From Ancylomarina sp. DW003 (GTDB lineage: Bacteria > Bacteroidota > Bacteroidia > Bacteroidales > Marinifilaceae): a stretch of DNA of 64,000 bases. Below the pieces are notes generated by a model. That model had not been told where the DNA came from, ran no database searches, and worked only from the letters and a program-made list of their open reading frames with translations. Of this stretch, positions 8,470 to 17,016 are shown in pieces (position 1 is the first letter of the stretch; each line of letters starts with the position of its first letter). The position numbers and the translations under genes were made by a program. Where the stretch lies: NCBI RefSeq assembly GCF_029029505.1, contig NZ_JAKJSD010000007.1, positions 1 to 64,000 on the forward strand, given 5' to 3'.

Positions 8470-9138
8470 ATGAATAAGAAATTACTGATTTTGTCTATTG
8501 TACCACTGATGCTTGCTTCTTGTGTGGTTTCGAAACGTAAATATGAAGAACTTGATTACGCCAAGCGTAAAAGTGATGCTCAAGTGCGAAAGCTAGGGAA
8601 GGATAATAAGGCTCTGGATTCGAAGTTGAAAAAAACTTTGGCAGAGTATAATGATATGAAAAACAGTATGGCTGAAAGTAATGCTCAAAAAAATGTTGAG
8701 ATTGATCAGTTAAGCACGGAGTTGTTTTCTATGGCTTCGGATACAACCAGTTTGAAGGAGAAATTGCATGAAACTTTGGGTAATTATAAGTTTGCTCAAG
8801 AACGTAATGCTGAGAATGAGGCTAAAATCTCGCAGTTGAATACTCAAATTAAGAATCTAAAATCTGAAACCTCACGTTTGACAAAAGATTTAGATGCAAG
8901 TGTGAAAGATAAGGAGTGGGAGAGTAAGAAAGTTGCGGGAGAAAAATTAAAGCTAAAAGAGCAAGTTGCGCAGAGGGACAATCAATTGGCAAAAATTAAG
9001 AAAGAGGTTGAAGTTGTAAATGGAAAAATTGCTTGGTTGCGTAAGGTTAAGAAGCAAAATGATGCTGAAATTGAGAGACTAACCAATCAAATGAATCTTT
9101 ACAAGAAAGAATACGAAAAAGCTATTTCTCAGAAATAA
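8470..9138 (+). CDS. Coiled-coil lipoprotein
   Basis: A 222-residue protein with a lipoprotein signal ending in the lipobox LASC (Cys at 18). From about 25 to the end it is a long, nearly uninterrupted heptad-rich coiled coil high in Lys, Glu, Gln and Asn. It resembles the N-terminal part of Bacteroidota OmpA-family lipoproteins but has no OmpA peptidoglycan-binding domain. It is likely a periplasmic spacer or tether. It is transcribed alone and ends at a strong terminator. Confidence 0.75.
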   Translation: MNKKLLILSIVPLMLASCVVSKRKYEELDYAKRKSDAQVRKLGKDNKALDSKLKKTLAEYNDMKNSMAESNAQKNVEIDQLSTELFSMASDTTSLKEKLHETLGNYKFAQERNAENEAKISQLNTQIKNLKSETSRLTKDLDASVKDKEWESKKVAGEKLKLKEQVAQRDNQLAKIKKEVEVVNGKIAWLRKVKKQNDAEIERLTNQMNLYKKEYEKAISQK

Positions 9139-9160
9139 GCTCAGTTATAAAAAAATAGGA

Positions 9161-9187
9161 AAGCTCCCGGTTAGGGAGCTTTTTTTT
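9161..9187. terminator. Bidirectional terminator between lipoprotein gene and thrC
   Basis: AAGCTCCC and GGGAGCTT enclose a 5-nt loop and are followed by a T run on the plus strand. It lies between convergent genes, with A-rich sequence upstream that gives a T-rich tail on the minus strand. Confidence 0.85.
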
Positions 9188-9193
9188 ATGCTT

Positions 9194-10486
9194 CTAATTT
9201 TTTAAGTAGTTCTTGAAATCGTGATAAGAGTTAGCCATTTTAATACTCGACTTTTCTTTAATCAAGCAAGATTTAAGATATTCAGGAATTTCAACTTTAG
9301 TGTCAATAACTTCTTCAACGACATCTAGAAATTTTGCAGGGTGGGCTGTTTCTATGAATACACCCAGTTCATTTTTTGTAGCCAGTTCTTTTTTCAAGCC
9401 CAGATAAGCAACTGCACCATGGGGGTCCAGAATATAGTCCGATTCTTTATAGACTTTCTTCATAACCTCTTTGGTTTGCTCATCGTTAAATGAAGCACCT
9501 TTTAAATCTTCACAAATTCGAGGGTGATTTTCTTGATAAAGTGTCATCATTCTATCAAAATTACTTGGAGCACCTACATCCATTGCATTCGATATGCTTT
9601 GGATTGAAGCTTTGCTTTTGTATTCTCCGGTAGATAAATAGTCAGGAACAACTTTGTTTATATTAGTAGAGGCTACAAATCTCTTTATTGGTAAGCCCAT
9701 TTGCTTTGCAATTAGCCCGGCAGTAAGGTTACCATAGTTCCCACTTGGAACAGAAACAACAAGATCTTTATTCTGCTTTTTTAGCTGACCATATGCGTAG
9801 AAATAATAAAAACTTTGAGGAATCAAACGTGCAATATTAATCGAATTTGCAGAACTCAATTTCATATGCTTGTTCAAGTCATCGTCTTGAAATGCTTTTT
9901 TTACAAGAGCTTGACAATCATCAAAACTTCCGTCAATTTCTAGTGCTGTAATGTTGTTGCCAAGTGTGGTTAATTGCTGTTCTTGAATTTGGCTGACTTT
10001 ACCCGATGGGTATAAAATAACAACTTCAATATTCTTAATACCAAGGAAGCCATGTGCAACGGCACTACCTGTGTCACCGGAAGTAGCAGCAAGAATCGTG
10101 ACTTTTTCCTCACTTTCCTGAGCAAAATAACTTAGGCATCTCGACATAAAACGTGCGCCTACATCTTTAAAGGCGCAGCTAGGCCCATGGAAGAGCTCCA
10201 TAGAATAAACATTAGGCTCGAAAGAAACGAGTGGAGTAGGGAAGTTAAGCGCCTCGTCGCAGATTTCCTTTAGTTTATCAGAAGGAATATCATCACCTAA
10301 AAAGTATTTTGAAACTTCGAATCCAATTTCAGCCAGAGACATATTTGGAAGCTTGTTTATAAATGACTTGTCGAGTTGTGGTATGCTTTCGGGATAAAAT
10401 AAGCCTCCGTCAGGAGCCAGTCCTTTTATCACAGCGTCTTTAAAGCTTACAGAGAGTTCTTTATTATTTGTACTATAGAATTTCAT
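9194..10486 (-). CDS. thrC: Threonine synthase
   Basis: Converts O-phosphohomoserine to threonine with PLP, the last step of threonine synthesis. The 430-residue protein has the Thr_synth_N region (about 1-80) and the fold-type II PLP domain. The PLP lysine is K107 in SCAFKDVGARF; the phosphate-binding glycine loop is at SGNYGNLTAG. It is the third gene of the leftward thr operon, 37 nt after thrB. Confidence 0.97.
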   Translation of the reverse strand: MKFYSTNNKELSVSFKDAVIKGLAPDGGLFYPESIPQLDKSFINKLPNMSLAEIGFEVSKYFLGDDIPSDKLKEICDEALNFPTPLVSFEPNVYSMELFHGPSCAFKDVGARFMSRCLSYFAQESEEKVTILAATSGDTGSAVAHGFLGIKNIEVVILYPSGKVSQIQEQQLTTLGNNITALEIDGSFDDCQALVKKAFQDDDLNKHMKLSSANSINIARLIPQSFYYFYAYGQLKKQNKDLVVSVPSGNYGNLTAGLIAKQMGLPIKRFVASTNINKVVPDYLSTGEYKSKASIQSISNAMDVGAPSNFDRMMTLYQENHPRICEDLKGASFNDEQTKEVMKKVYKESDYILDPHGAVAYLGLKKELATKNELGVFIETAHPAKFLDVVEEVIDTKVEIPEYLKSCLIKEKSSIKMANSYHDFKNYLKN

Positions 10487-10523
10487 ATTTACTAAAGGCT
10501 TGTTTCGGTTAATAGTTGACTTA

Positions 10524-11453
10524 TTATTCTAATATTCTAACACCATTGTTGCTTACCTGAGAAGCATAAATGAAATAAGGAATTGTGGTTTTAGAAAATA
10601 CCTTATTCATTGCTGAACTCACAGCTTTCGCTTTATTTTCACCTTCGCATAGGGCGAAAACAGATGGACCTGATCCTGAAATGCTACAGCCTAAGGCTCC
10701 TGCTTCAAGTACAGCTTGTTTTAAGTTATCAAACTCCGGAATTAAAATTTTACGTTGTTTTTCTACAATATGGTCTTCTAGCGAACGACCAATCAAATTA
10801 TAGTCTGATTGATGCAAACCGGATATTAAGCCTGCAACATTTCCCCATTGACGAATTGCTTTTTTCAGATCAACTTGAGCAGATAATAATTCTCTGGCCT
10901 CTTTGGTCTTAATTTCAATTTGAGGATGAATAACAACGCACCATAAATCCTTTGGCGATTCAATTTGAATTACATCCAGAGGATCGTAGGCACGAACAAT
11001 ACAAAATCCACCTAATACTGTTGGTGCAGCATTGTCAGCATGTGCATCGCCCGAAGCTGCAACTTCGCCCTGCATGGCAAAATCAACCAATTGTTCTCTA
11101 CTGTATGGTTTCCCAAGTAACTCGTTGGCCGCAACCACTGCACCTGCTGCACTTGCAGAGCTTGAACCAATTCCACTACCTGGTTTAATGTTTTTATGTA
11201 TCTCAATATCGAAACCTTGATTGCTACCCAGATCATCAAGCATAGCCTGAATAGCAACACCGGCAACATTTTTCGATGCTTCTGTAGGTAGATTTTCATA
11301 TCCCTCAATAGGTTTGATACTTATCTTGTTTAAATCATTCTCACTGAGAATCATCTCATCACCAATTCCATCGATGGCAAACCCCAGAATATCGAATCCA
11401 CATCCGACATTTGAAACACTACCTGGTGCAAATACTTTTATACGCTTATTCAT
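10524..11453 (-). CDS. thrB: Homoserine kinase
   Basis: Phosphorylates homoserine with ATP. The 309-residue GHMP-family kinase carries the ATP-binding motif PGSGIGSSSASAAG at about 91-104 and the C-terminal GHMP motif around GCSISGSGPSVFAL. It lies between thrA (45 nt upstream) and thrC, the order of the pathway enzymes' classical operon. It ends with a short NNGVRILE tail typical of Bacteroidota ThrB. Confidence 0.97.
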   Translation of the reverse strand: MNKRIKVFAPGSVSNVGCGFDILGFAIDGIGDEMILSENDLNKISIKPIEGYENLPTEASKNVAGVAIQAMLDDLGSNQGFDIEIHKNIKPGSGIGSSSASAAGAVVAANELLGKPYSREQLVDFAMQGEVAASGDAHADNAAPTVLGGFCIVRAYDPLDVIQIESPKDLWCVVIHPQIEIKTKEARELLSAQVDLKKAIRQWGNVAGLISGLHQSDYNLIGRSLEDHIVEKQRKILIPEFDNLKQAVLEAGALGCSISGSGPSVFALCEGENKAKAVSSAMNKVFSKTTIPYFIYASQVSNNGVRILE

Positions 11454-11498
11454 TTTTTTATCTATAAAGAGACTTTTAAAGGCCTCATATTTGGGTTT

Positions 11499-13931
11499 TT
11501 ATTTAGAAGAAATGCTTATGATATCACCGAATATTCCGGAGGCTGTCACTTCAGCACCAGCACCCGCGCCTTTTATAATCATTGGCTGATCTTTATACCA
11601 AAGTGTACTTAAAGAAACAACACTGTCTTTTCCGTCGATATTGTACAGTGGATGGTCAGCACCAACAGCTTTCATACCAACACTTGCTTTTCCATCTTTA
11701 AAGCTAGCAACATATCTAAAGCGAATGTTTTGTTCCTTCATTTGATTTCGCCAATCTTCAAAAAAATCTTTCTTCTCAATTATTCGTTCTATTAACTCTT
11801 CTTTAGTTTTAGATTCAAGACAATAATCTGGCACCATCGGTATGAGTTCAACATCCTCAGCTTCTAGCTTATAGCCTGATTCACGAGCCAGAATTAATAG
11901 CTTACGAAGTACATCAACACCATTTAAATCAAGCTTTGGATCTGGTTCAGTAAAACCTTCATTCATTGCAAATTTCAAAGCGTCTTCAAAACTATATCCC
12001 TCAATAAATTTATTCATAATGTAGTTTAGACTACCCGAAACAACAGCCTCTATGCTTGTAATCTGATCGCCAGTACTTGTAAGGTAATTAATCGTGCTAA
12101 TGACCGGTAAACCTGCTCCAACATTACTTTCATATCTAAAGTCAACATTATTCTTCTTAGCTGTAGCTTTTAATTGCTTATAGCTTTCAAAGTCAGATGA
12201 AGCTGCGATCTTATTACATGCGACTATCGAAGTTGTTGTCTTTAAAATTTGCTCGTAAACATCACTTACATTTTGGCTTGCTGTAATATCTACGAAAATT
12301 GAATTTCTTAGATTTGAATCTTTGATATTTTTAATAAACTTATCTATATCTGCTACTTCACCTTCAGTGTCAAGTTTGTTTTTCCAATCATTTATTAATT
12401 TTTCATCCTTTGCAAAGATCATTTTACGGCTGTTACTAACAGCTCTAATGATGAGGTCAATACCATTTTCTTCAATCAAATGTTCATGTTGATTCTTAAT
12501 GTGTTCTAAAAGTTTACCACCTACATTCCCTACACCGGCAATATGCAGGTTGATTTTTTTGTAAGTCGACAAGAAAAATTTCTCATGTATAACATTTAAG
12601 GCTTTCTTCACATCCGTAGTACGCACCATGAAAGTGATGTTTAGCTCATTTCCACCTTGCGCCGTTGCACGAATATTTAAACCATTTTTACCTAGTATAC
12701 CAAAGAGTTTTCCTGCAATGCCAGGTGTGTAGCCCATATCTTCACCAACAACGGCAATTATTGACAAATCAGGCTCTACTTTTGGCTTGTTTACATGCTG
12801 TATTGCTATTTCAGCGGTAAACTCTTCTTCTATTATATCACAGGCACTGCTGCAGTCGTCTTCGTGAACCGCAACACTCATACTGTGTTCCGAAGATGAT
12901 TGCGTAATAAGGCTGACATTAATTTTCTGGTTAGCTAAGCAAGCAAATAGTCGTGCAGCAAAACCACTTATTCCAACCATACCACTACCCGAAAGAGTGA
13001 TTAAATTAATATTATTTATGGATGAAAGACCTCTCACAGTCGTTCTTTCGGCTTTGGGTTCAGAACTTATTAGAGTTCCCTTGGCTTCCGGTTCAAAAGT
13101 GTTTTTAATGAGAATATCAATTTTCTTTTGTAGAACCGGAGTTAATGAAGGCGGGTACATGACTTTGGCTCCAAAGTGAGATAATTCCATGGCTTCCTGA
13201 AACGACATCTGTTCAATTGGAATCGCTTGCGAAACCAGTCGTGGATCGGCAGTGTACATACCACTTACATCTGTCCATATTTCCAATTGTTTGGCATTTA
13301 GTGCAGCGGCTAATATCGAGGCAGTATAATCAGACCCACCACGCCCTAATAAAGTGGGGTCGCCTTTTTCATTTGATGCAACGAAACCTGGAAATATTGC
13401 AAGCCTAATTTCGTTTTTAATGGCATTTATTCTTCTGTAGCTTTCATCTCTATTAATGAGAATACCCTTATTTTCATGAGTTTTGATGTATTCTTTTGAA
13501 TCGTAATATTTTGCATCTAAATTAGATTGTTGAAAATATGAAGTTATAAGCTGAGATGCAAGTTCCTCTCCTAAACCAAGAACGCGACATTTAATTTTTT
13601 CAGGAACATCCTGAAGGATAAATACACCTTCTAACAGATTTGACAGGTCTTCAAATTTATCTTTTAACCAGTTTTGGATGGTTTCATTTAGTTTTAATTC
13701 TTTCGATAGTTCCAAATGTCGATTATATAAACTTTCAACAGTTAGTTTGTAAACTTGGTCTTTAGATGAAGCCTGATCTAAGCTATTGGCTAATTGATCT
13801 GTAACACCACCAAGAGCAGAGACTACTATAATTGCAGCTTCCTTTTTGTCGATTCGACTTACTATTTGTTTTACTTTCTTGAGGTTTTCAGCTTGGGCTA
13901 CCGAACTACCTCCAAATTTTAGGATTCTCAT
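11499..13931 (-). CDS. thrA: Bifunctional aspartokinase / homoserine dehydrogenase
   Basis: Catalyses the first and third steps from aspartate to homoserine. The 810-residue protein has the aspartokinase domain (1 to about 290, starting MRILKFGGSSVA), two ACT-type regulatory domains (about 310-455, for feedback by threonine or related amino acids) and a homoserine dehydrogenase domain (about 460-808) with the nucleotide-binding GVGNVGG and a lysine/aspartate catalytic region around DPKLDLNGVD. It is the first structural gene of the thr operon, with an attenuator and leader peptide directly upstream. Confidence 0.97.
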   Translation of the reverse strand: MRILKFGGSSVAQAENLKKVKQIVSRIDKKEAAIIVVSALGGVTDQLANSLDQASSKDQVYKLTVESLYNRHLELSKELKLNETIQNWLKDKFEDLSNLLEGVFILQDVPEKIKCRVLGLGEELASQLITSYFQQSNLDAKYYDSKEYIKTHENKGILINRDESYRRINAIKNEIRLAIFPGFVASNEKGDPTLLGRGGSDYTASILAAALNAKQLEIWTDVSGMYTADPRLVSQAIPIEQMSFQEAMELSHFGAKVMYPPSLTPVLQKKIDILIKNTFEPEAKGTLISSEPKAERTTVRGLSSINNINLITLSGSGMVGISGFAARLFACLANQKINVSLITQSSSEHSMSVAVHEDDCSSACDIIEEEFTAEIAIQHVNKPKVEPDLSIIAVVGEDMGYTPGIAGKLFGILGKNGLNIRATAQGGNELNITFMVRTTDVKKALNVIHEKFFLSTYKKINLHIAGVGNVGGKLLEHIKNQHEHLIEENGIDLIIRAVSNSRKMIFAKDEKLINDWKNKLDTEGEVADIDKFIKNIKDSNLRNSIFVDITASQNVSDVYEQILKTTTSIVACNKIAASSDFESYKQLKATAKKNNVDFRYESNVGAGLPVISTINYLTSTGDQITSIEAVVSGSLNYIMNKFIEGYSFEDALKFAMNEGFTEPDPKLDLNGVDVLRKLLILARESGYKLEAEDVELIPMVPDYCLESKTKEELIERIIEKKDFFEDWRNQMKEQNIRFRYVASFKDGKASVGMKAVGADHPLYNIDGKDSVVSLSTLWYKDQPMIIKGAGAGAEVTASGIFGDIISISSK

Positions 13932-13960
13932 TTTGAATATTTATTGAGTGGGTTTATGGC

Positions 13961-13995
13961 AAAAAAAAAGCCTGCAGAATAACTGCAGGCTTTTT
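13961..13995 (-). terminator. Threonine-operon attenuator (intrinsic terminator in the leader)
   Basis: Between the leader peptide stop and thrA, AAGCCTGCAG and CTGCAGGCTT form a perfect 10-bp stem with loop TTATT, followed on the minus strand by nine T. The left arm and loop (13974-13983) can instead pair over 10 nt, including two G-U pairs, with the end of the leader coding region at 14025-14034 (GTGGAATAAC). That gives an antiterminator that would compete with this hairpin. The terminator is 30 nt upstream of the thrA start. Confidence 0.85.
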
Positions 13996-14020
13996 ATAAA
14001 ATATTTTGTATTTATAAGCT

Positions 14021-14113
14021 TCACGTTATTCCACACGAGGATTTAGGCATCGTAATAATCGAGCCCATGGTAATCATCGTTGTTGTGGTCAATGTAAAGT
14101 TCATTCTCTTCAT
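14021..14113 (-). CDS. thrL: thr operon leader peptide
   Basis: A 30-residue open frame (ATG at 14113, TGA at 14021) that starts MKRMNF and contains eight Thr, including four in a row at residues 9-12, five Met and four Ile. All three amino acids are products of the aspartate pathway. E. coli ThrL has the same design (starts MKR, Thr- and Ile-rich). Ribosomes stalling at these codons would expose 14025-14034 for antiterminator pairing, while ribosomes reaching the stop codon, one codon after that segment, would cover it and let the attenuator form. The start lies 12 nt after a promoter-like -7 box, so the mRNA leader is very short. The mechanism is inference from sequence. Confidence 0.85.
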   Translation of the reverse strand: MKRMNFTLTTTTMITMGSIITMPKSSCGIT

Positions 14114-14125
14114 TTTTGTTGTTGA

Positions 14126-14156
14126 CAAATATGAGGATAAAAATGAGAATAGCAAG
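14126..14156 (-). promoter_or_regulatory. Probable thr operon promoter
   Basis: On the minus strand CTTG, 19 nt, then CATATTTG, one mismatch from TAnnTTTG. Transcription would start only a few nt before the leader-peptide ATG at 14113. Confidence 0.5.
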
Positions 14157-14317
14157 AATTGCTTGTTGTTTTTTTGTGAATATTGCAATTCTAACTGGCA
14201 ATGAACCTTATGAATAACATGTCTTTACTGACCATTCGGGATGTAAAAAAAAATAAAAAGAGGCGTAAAGTATAAAAGAACTCATCTGGATATCTTGATT
14301 TATTAATATCTAATATC

Positions 14318-14325
14318 TAGTTTTG
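14318..14325 (+). promoter_or_regulatory. -7 promoter element giving a near-leaderless mRNA
   Basis: TAGTTTTG fits TAnnTTTG exactly, with CTTG 20 nt upstream (14294-14297). The following gene's ATG begins 5 nt after this box, so the transcript would start at or next to the start codon. Confidence 0.5.
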
Positions 14326-14329
14326 CAGC

Positions 14330-14719
14330 ATGAAAGTATTATTATTAGTTCTATTGGCTGGTGCTGTTTTAACCTTGCTTCTTACATATCTTGGAAAATT
14401 GCTTTTTCCAAAAAAGAATGAAGAGGAGGAACCTGCTAGTGAACCATTGGAAGAATGTTGTGGGGCTCACGAAGTATGTGAAACGGACTTGTTGAATAAG
14501 ATGTCTGAAGAAATCATTTATTATGAAGATGAAGAATTGGATGTTTATAGAAATTTTGAAGAAAATGATTACAATGATGATCAAATCGATGAATTTCGTG
14601 AAGTGCTGTATAGCCTGAAGGAAAAAGAGATTGAACCTTGGCTAAAAAGCCTTGAACTAAGACATATTAATTTACCATCAACGATTAAATCAGAAGTGGT
14701 TTTCATGCTAGTGAAATAG
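14330..14719 (+). CDS. Small membrane-anchored acidic protein
   Basis: A 129-residue protein with one N-terminal hydrophobic helix (residues 2-24) followed by a very acidic region (about 32-85, many Glu and Asp) that includes two cysteines in ECCGAHEVC. The C-terminal part, from about 85 on, looks like a compact helical domain (QIDEFREVLYSLKEKEIEPW). Bacteroidota genomes carry similar short proteins of unknown role; I do not assign a function. It lies divergently from the thr operon and has its own promoter. Confidence 0.65.
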   Translation: MKVLLLVLLAGAVLTLLLTYLGKLLFPKKNEEEEPASEPLEECCGAHEVCETDLLNKMSEEIIYYEDEELDVYRNFEENDYNDDQIDEFREVLYSLKEKEIEPWLKSLELRHINLPSTIKSEVVFMLVK

Positions 14720-14896
14720 AATTTTTGAAGAAATATTAGACCTGTTATTCTATTACAAACGTTTGCTCTTCTTTTTTATTAAGAGGGTTGCGTAATTTAG
14801 ATTTAGATATTCCATTAAAAAAGAGTACTTTAGTGCGTGCTGCAGACCTTTGTCGAAGTAAAAATCAAAAATATGATGATTTACGTTATTAATGGT

Positions 14897-14904
14897 TACC
14901 TTTG
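14897..14904 (+). promoter_or_regulatory. -7 promoter element for the DEAD-box helicase gene
   Basis: TACCTTTG fits TAnnTTTG; no clear -33 partner. It implies a 5' untranslated region of about 105 nt. That region contains a stem TGTGACA/TGTCACA at 14975-15003 just before the start, which could influence translation, as is known for cold-regulated helicase mRNAs. Confidence 0.4.
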
Positions 14905-15017
14905 CGGCTTCATAAATTATTTGGTAGACGTTCTTTTGTCAGGGGTTTCATTCGTTTTGAATTGAAAATTTTAGTGTGACAGGGGGATTCATGCCATGTC
15001 ACAATTAAATTATTCGA

Positions 15018-16835
15018 ATGAGTTCATTTGATAACTTAGGTCTATCTAGACCAATTTTGGAAGCCATTACAGAATTAGGCTTCACAACTCCAACAGCTAT
15101 TCAAGAAAAAGCAATTCCTGTTCTTTTAGAAGGAAGAAGTGACTTTGTTGGTTTAGCACAGACGGGAACGGGTAAAACGGCAGCATTTGGCCTGCCATTG
15201 TTACAATTAATTGAGCCGGATGAGAAGATTCCACAGGCTCTTATTTTATCTCCAACACGTGAATTAGGTATTCAGATTGCTGATGATCTTAAAATATTCT
15301 CAAAAAACATTTTGAACTTAAATGTTGTGAATGTTTACGGTGGAGCAAGTATCGACGATCAGATTAGAAAGATTAGAAGAGGTGCACACGTTGTTGTTGC
15401 AACTCCAGGTCGTTTGTTAGATCTTATACGACGTAAAGCTATCAACTTATCAAAAGTAGAATATGTTATTCTTGATGAGGCTGATGAGATGTTGAATATG
15501 GGATTTAAGGAAGATATTGATTCAATCCTTTCTTCTACATCTGATGATAAATTAACATGGTTGTTTTCAGCAACCATGCCCAATGAGGTTCGTCGTATTT
15601 CTAAAAACTACATGACTGATCCGGTAGAAGTTACTGTTGGAACAGCAAACACAACGAATAAGAATATTGAGCATCAATATTATTTGATGAACAATAGAGA
15701 TCGTTATAATGTGTTGAAGCGTGTTGTTGACTTTTATCCTGATATCTATGGTATCATTTTTTGTCGTACTCGTAAGGAAACTCAAGAAGTTGCAGAGTTG
15801 CTGATGAAAGACGGATATAATGCTGATGCTTTACATGGAGATTTGTCTCAGGTTCAGCGTGACAGAGTCATGCGTAGTTTTAAAAGCAAATCATTGCAGT
15901 TACTTGTAGCTACTGATGTTGCTGCTCGTGGTATCGATGTTGATGATTTATCTCACGTGCTTCATTACAATTTACCAGATGAGTTAGAGTTTTACACACA
16001 CCGTTCTGGTCGTACAGCTCGTGCAGGTAAAAAAGGTATTTCAATTGCTCTTGTTACGCCTCGTGACGAAAGAAGAGTAAGAGATTTATCTCGCAGATTG
16101 AAGATGGATTTCGAACAAGTTAAAATCCCTAATGGAGAAGAAGTTTGTCAGCGTCAGGTATTAAGTTTCATGAATAGAGTAATCGATGTAAATGTTGAAG
16201 AAGAGGCAATTGAGCAATTTTTACCTGCTATTCACGAACAGTTGAAAGAACTTGACCGTGATGAGTTAGTAAAGCGTATGGTTTCTCTTGAGTTTAATCG
16301 ATTCTGGGATTACTATAAGAATGCTCAGGACTTAAATATGAGATCTTCTACTCAGAAACGTGTTCGTCAGAATGACGGAGCAGAAAGTACTGAAGATCGT
16401 TTATTCATTAATATTGGTCGTAAAGATGGTATTGATGTTCCTAGTCTGCTGAATTTGATTCATAAGCAATGTGGAGTTCGCGGGAAAAATGTAGGAAGAG
16501 TTGACCTTAAGGGTGTTTTCTCATTCTTCGATGTATCCAAAGAATTCACAGAAGAAATTATCAAAGGTTTTGCTGGTGCTGAAGTAGGTGGCAGAGATGT
16601 TAGAATTGAAATTTCAGGTGATCGACCTGCTTCATCAGAAAGACCAAGAAGCGGTGGTAGATCTCGTGGTTACTCTGGTGGTGGCGACAGATCTCGTGGC
16701 TATTCAGGTGGTGGCAGATCACGTGGAGGTTCCGGAGACAGATCTCGTTCCAGAGGTGGTGATGATTCTAGAGATAGAAGAAGAAAACCAGAAGGAGGCG
16801 GAAGATCTTTCGATCGTAGAAGAAGAGATAATTAA
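15018..16835 (+). CDS. deaD: DEAD-box ATP-dependent RNA helicase
   Basis: Unwinds RNA duplexes, probably in ribosome assembly and mRNA decay. The 605-residue protein has a Q motif (PTAIQEKAIPV), Walker A AQTGTGKT (47-54), PTREL, DEAD in VILDEADEML (about 150), SAT in FSATMP, and motif VI HRSGRTARAGKKG. A DbpA-type RNA-binding domain follows at about 460-540 (RLFINIGRKDGID to GVFSFFDVSKEF). The last 60 residues are a low-complexity Arg/Gly/Ser tail with RSRGYSGGG repeats. A long leader and a strong terminator frame the gene, so it is monocistronic. Confidence 0.95.
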   Translation: MSSFDNLGLSRPILEAITELGFTTPTAIQEKAIPVLLEGRSDFVGLAQTGTGKTAAFGLPLLQLIEPDEKIPQALILSPTRELGIQIADDLKIFSKNILNLNVVNVYGGASIDDQIRKIRRGAHVVVATPGRLLDLIRRKAINLSKVEYVILDEADEMLNMGFKEDIDSILSSTSDDKLTWLFSATMPNEVRRISKNYMTDPVEVTVGTANTTNKNIEHQYYLMNNRDRYNVLKRVVDFYPDIYGIIFCRTRKETQEVAELLMKDGYNADALHGDLSQVQRDRVMRSFKSKSLQLLVATDVAARGIDVDDLSHVLHYNLPDELEFYTHRSGRTARAGKKGISIALVTPRDERRVRDLSRRLKMDFEQVKIPNGEEVCQRQVLSFMNRVIDVNVEEEAIEQFLPAIHEQLKELDRDELVKRMVSLEFNRFWDYYKNAQDLNMRSSTQKRVRQNDGAESTEDRLFINIGRKDGIDVPSLLNLIHKQCGVRGKNVGRVDLKGVFSFFDVSKEFTEEIIKGFAGAEVGGRDVRIEISGDRPASSERPRSGGRSRGYSGGGDRSRGYSGGGRSRGGSGDRSRSRGGDDSRDRRRKPEGGGRSFDRRRRDN

Positions 16836-16856
16836 ATCTCAATTATATAAGATTCA

Positions 16857-16887
16857 AAAAGGGAAGCATATGCTTTCCTTTTTTTGT
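16857..16887 (+). terminator. Terminator of the helicase gene
   Basis: AAAGGGAAGCA and TGCTTTCCTTT form a nearly perfect palindromic stem followed by a T run. Confidence 0.8.
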
Positions 16888-16904
16888 AATATACTTCACA
16901 AAAC

Positions 16905-16948
16905 AAAAAGAGCATCAAGAAATTCAATTTGAATTCTTAATGCTCTTC
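16905..16948 (-). terminator. Hairpin terminator of the minus-strand lipoprotein gene
   Basis: AAGAGCAT and ATGCTCTT bound a long hairpin with an inner AAGAA..TTCTT stem. On the minus strand the outer arm runs into a T-rich stretch. It faces the helicase terminator. Confidence 0.6.
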
Positions 16949-17016
16949 CTCAAAATTAATTAGTTAGTCGGTAATTAAATTGAGTTTTGTGATTCCCCTA
17001 TAATATCATGAATTGA

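Noticed and set aside
10585-11308. Several frames opposite thrB
   Set aside because: They lie in other frames of a certain gene and show no protein-like composition.
16588-16932. 114-codon frame overlapping the helicase C-terminus
   Set aside because: It arises from the repetitive Arg/Gly/Ser-coding tail read in another frame; it has no independent start signal.
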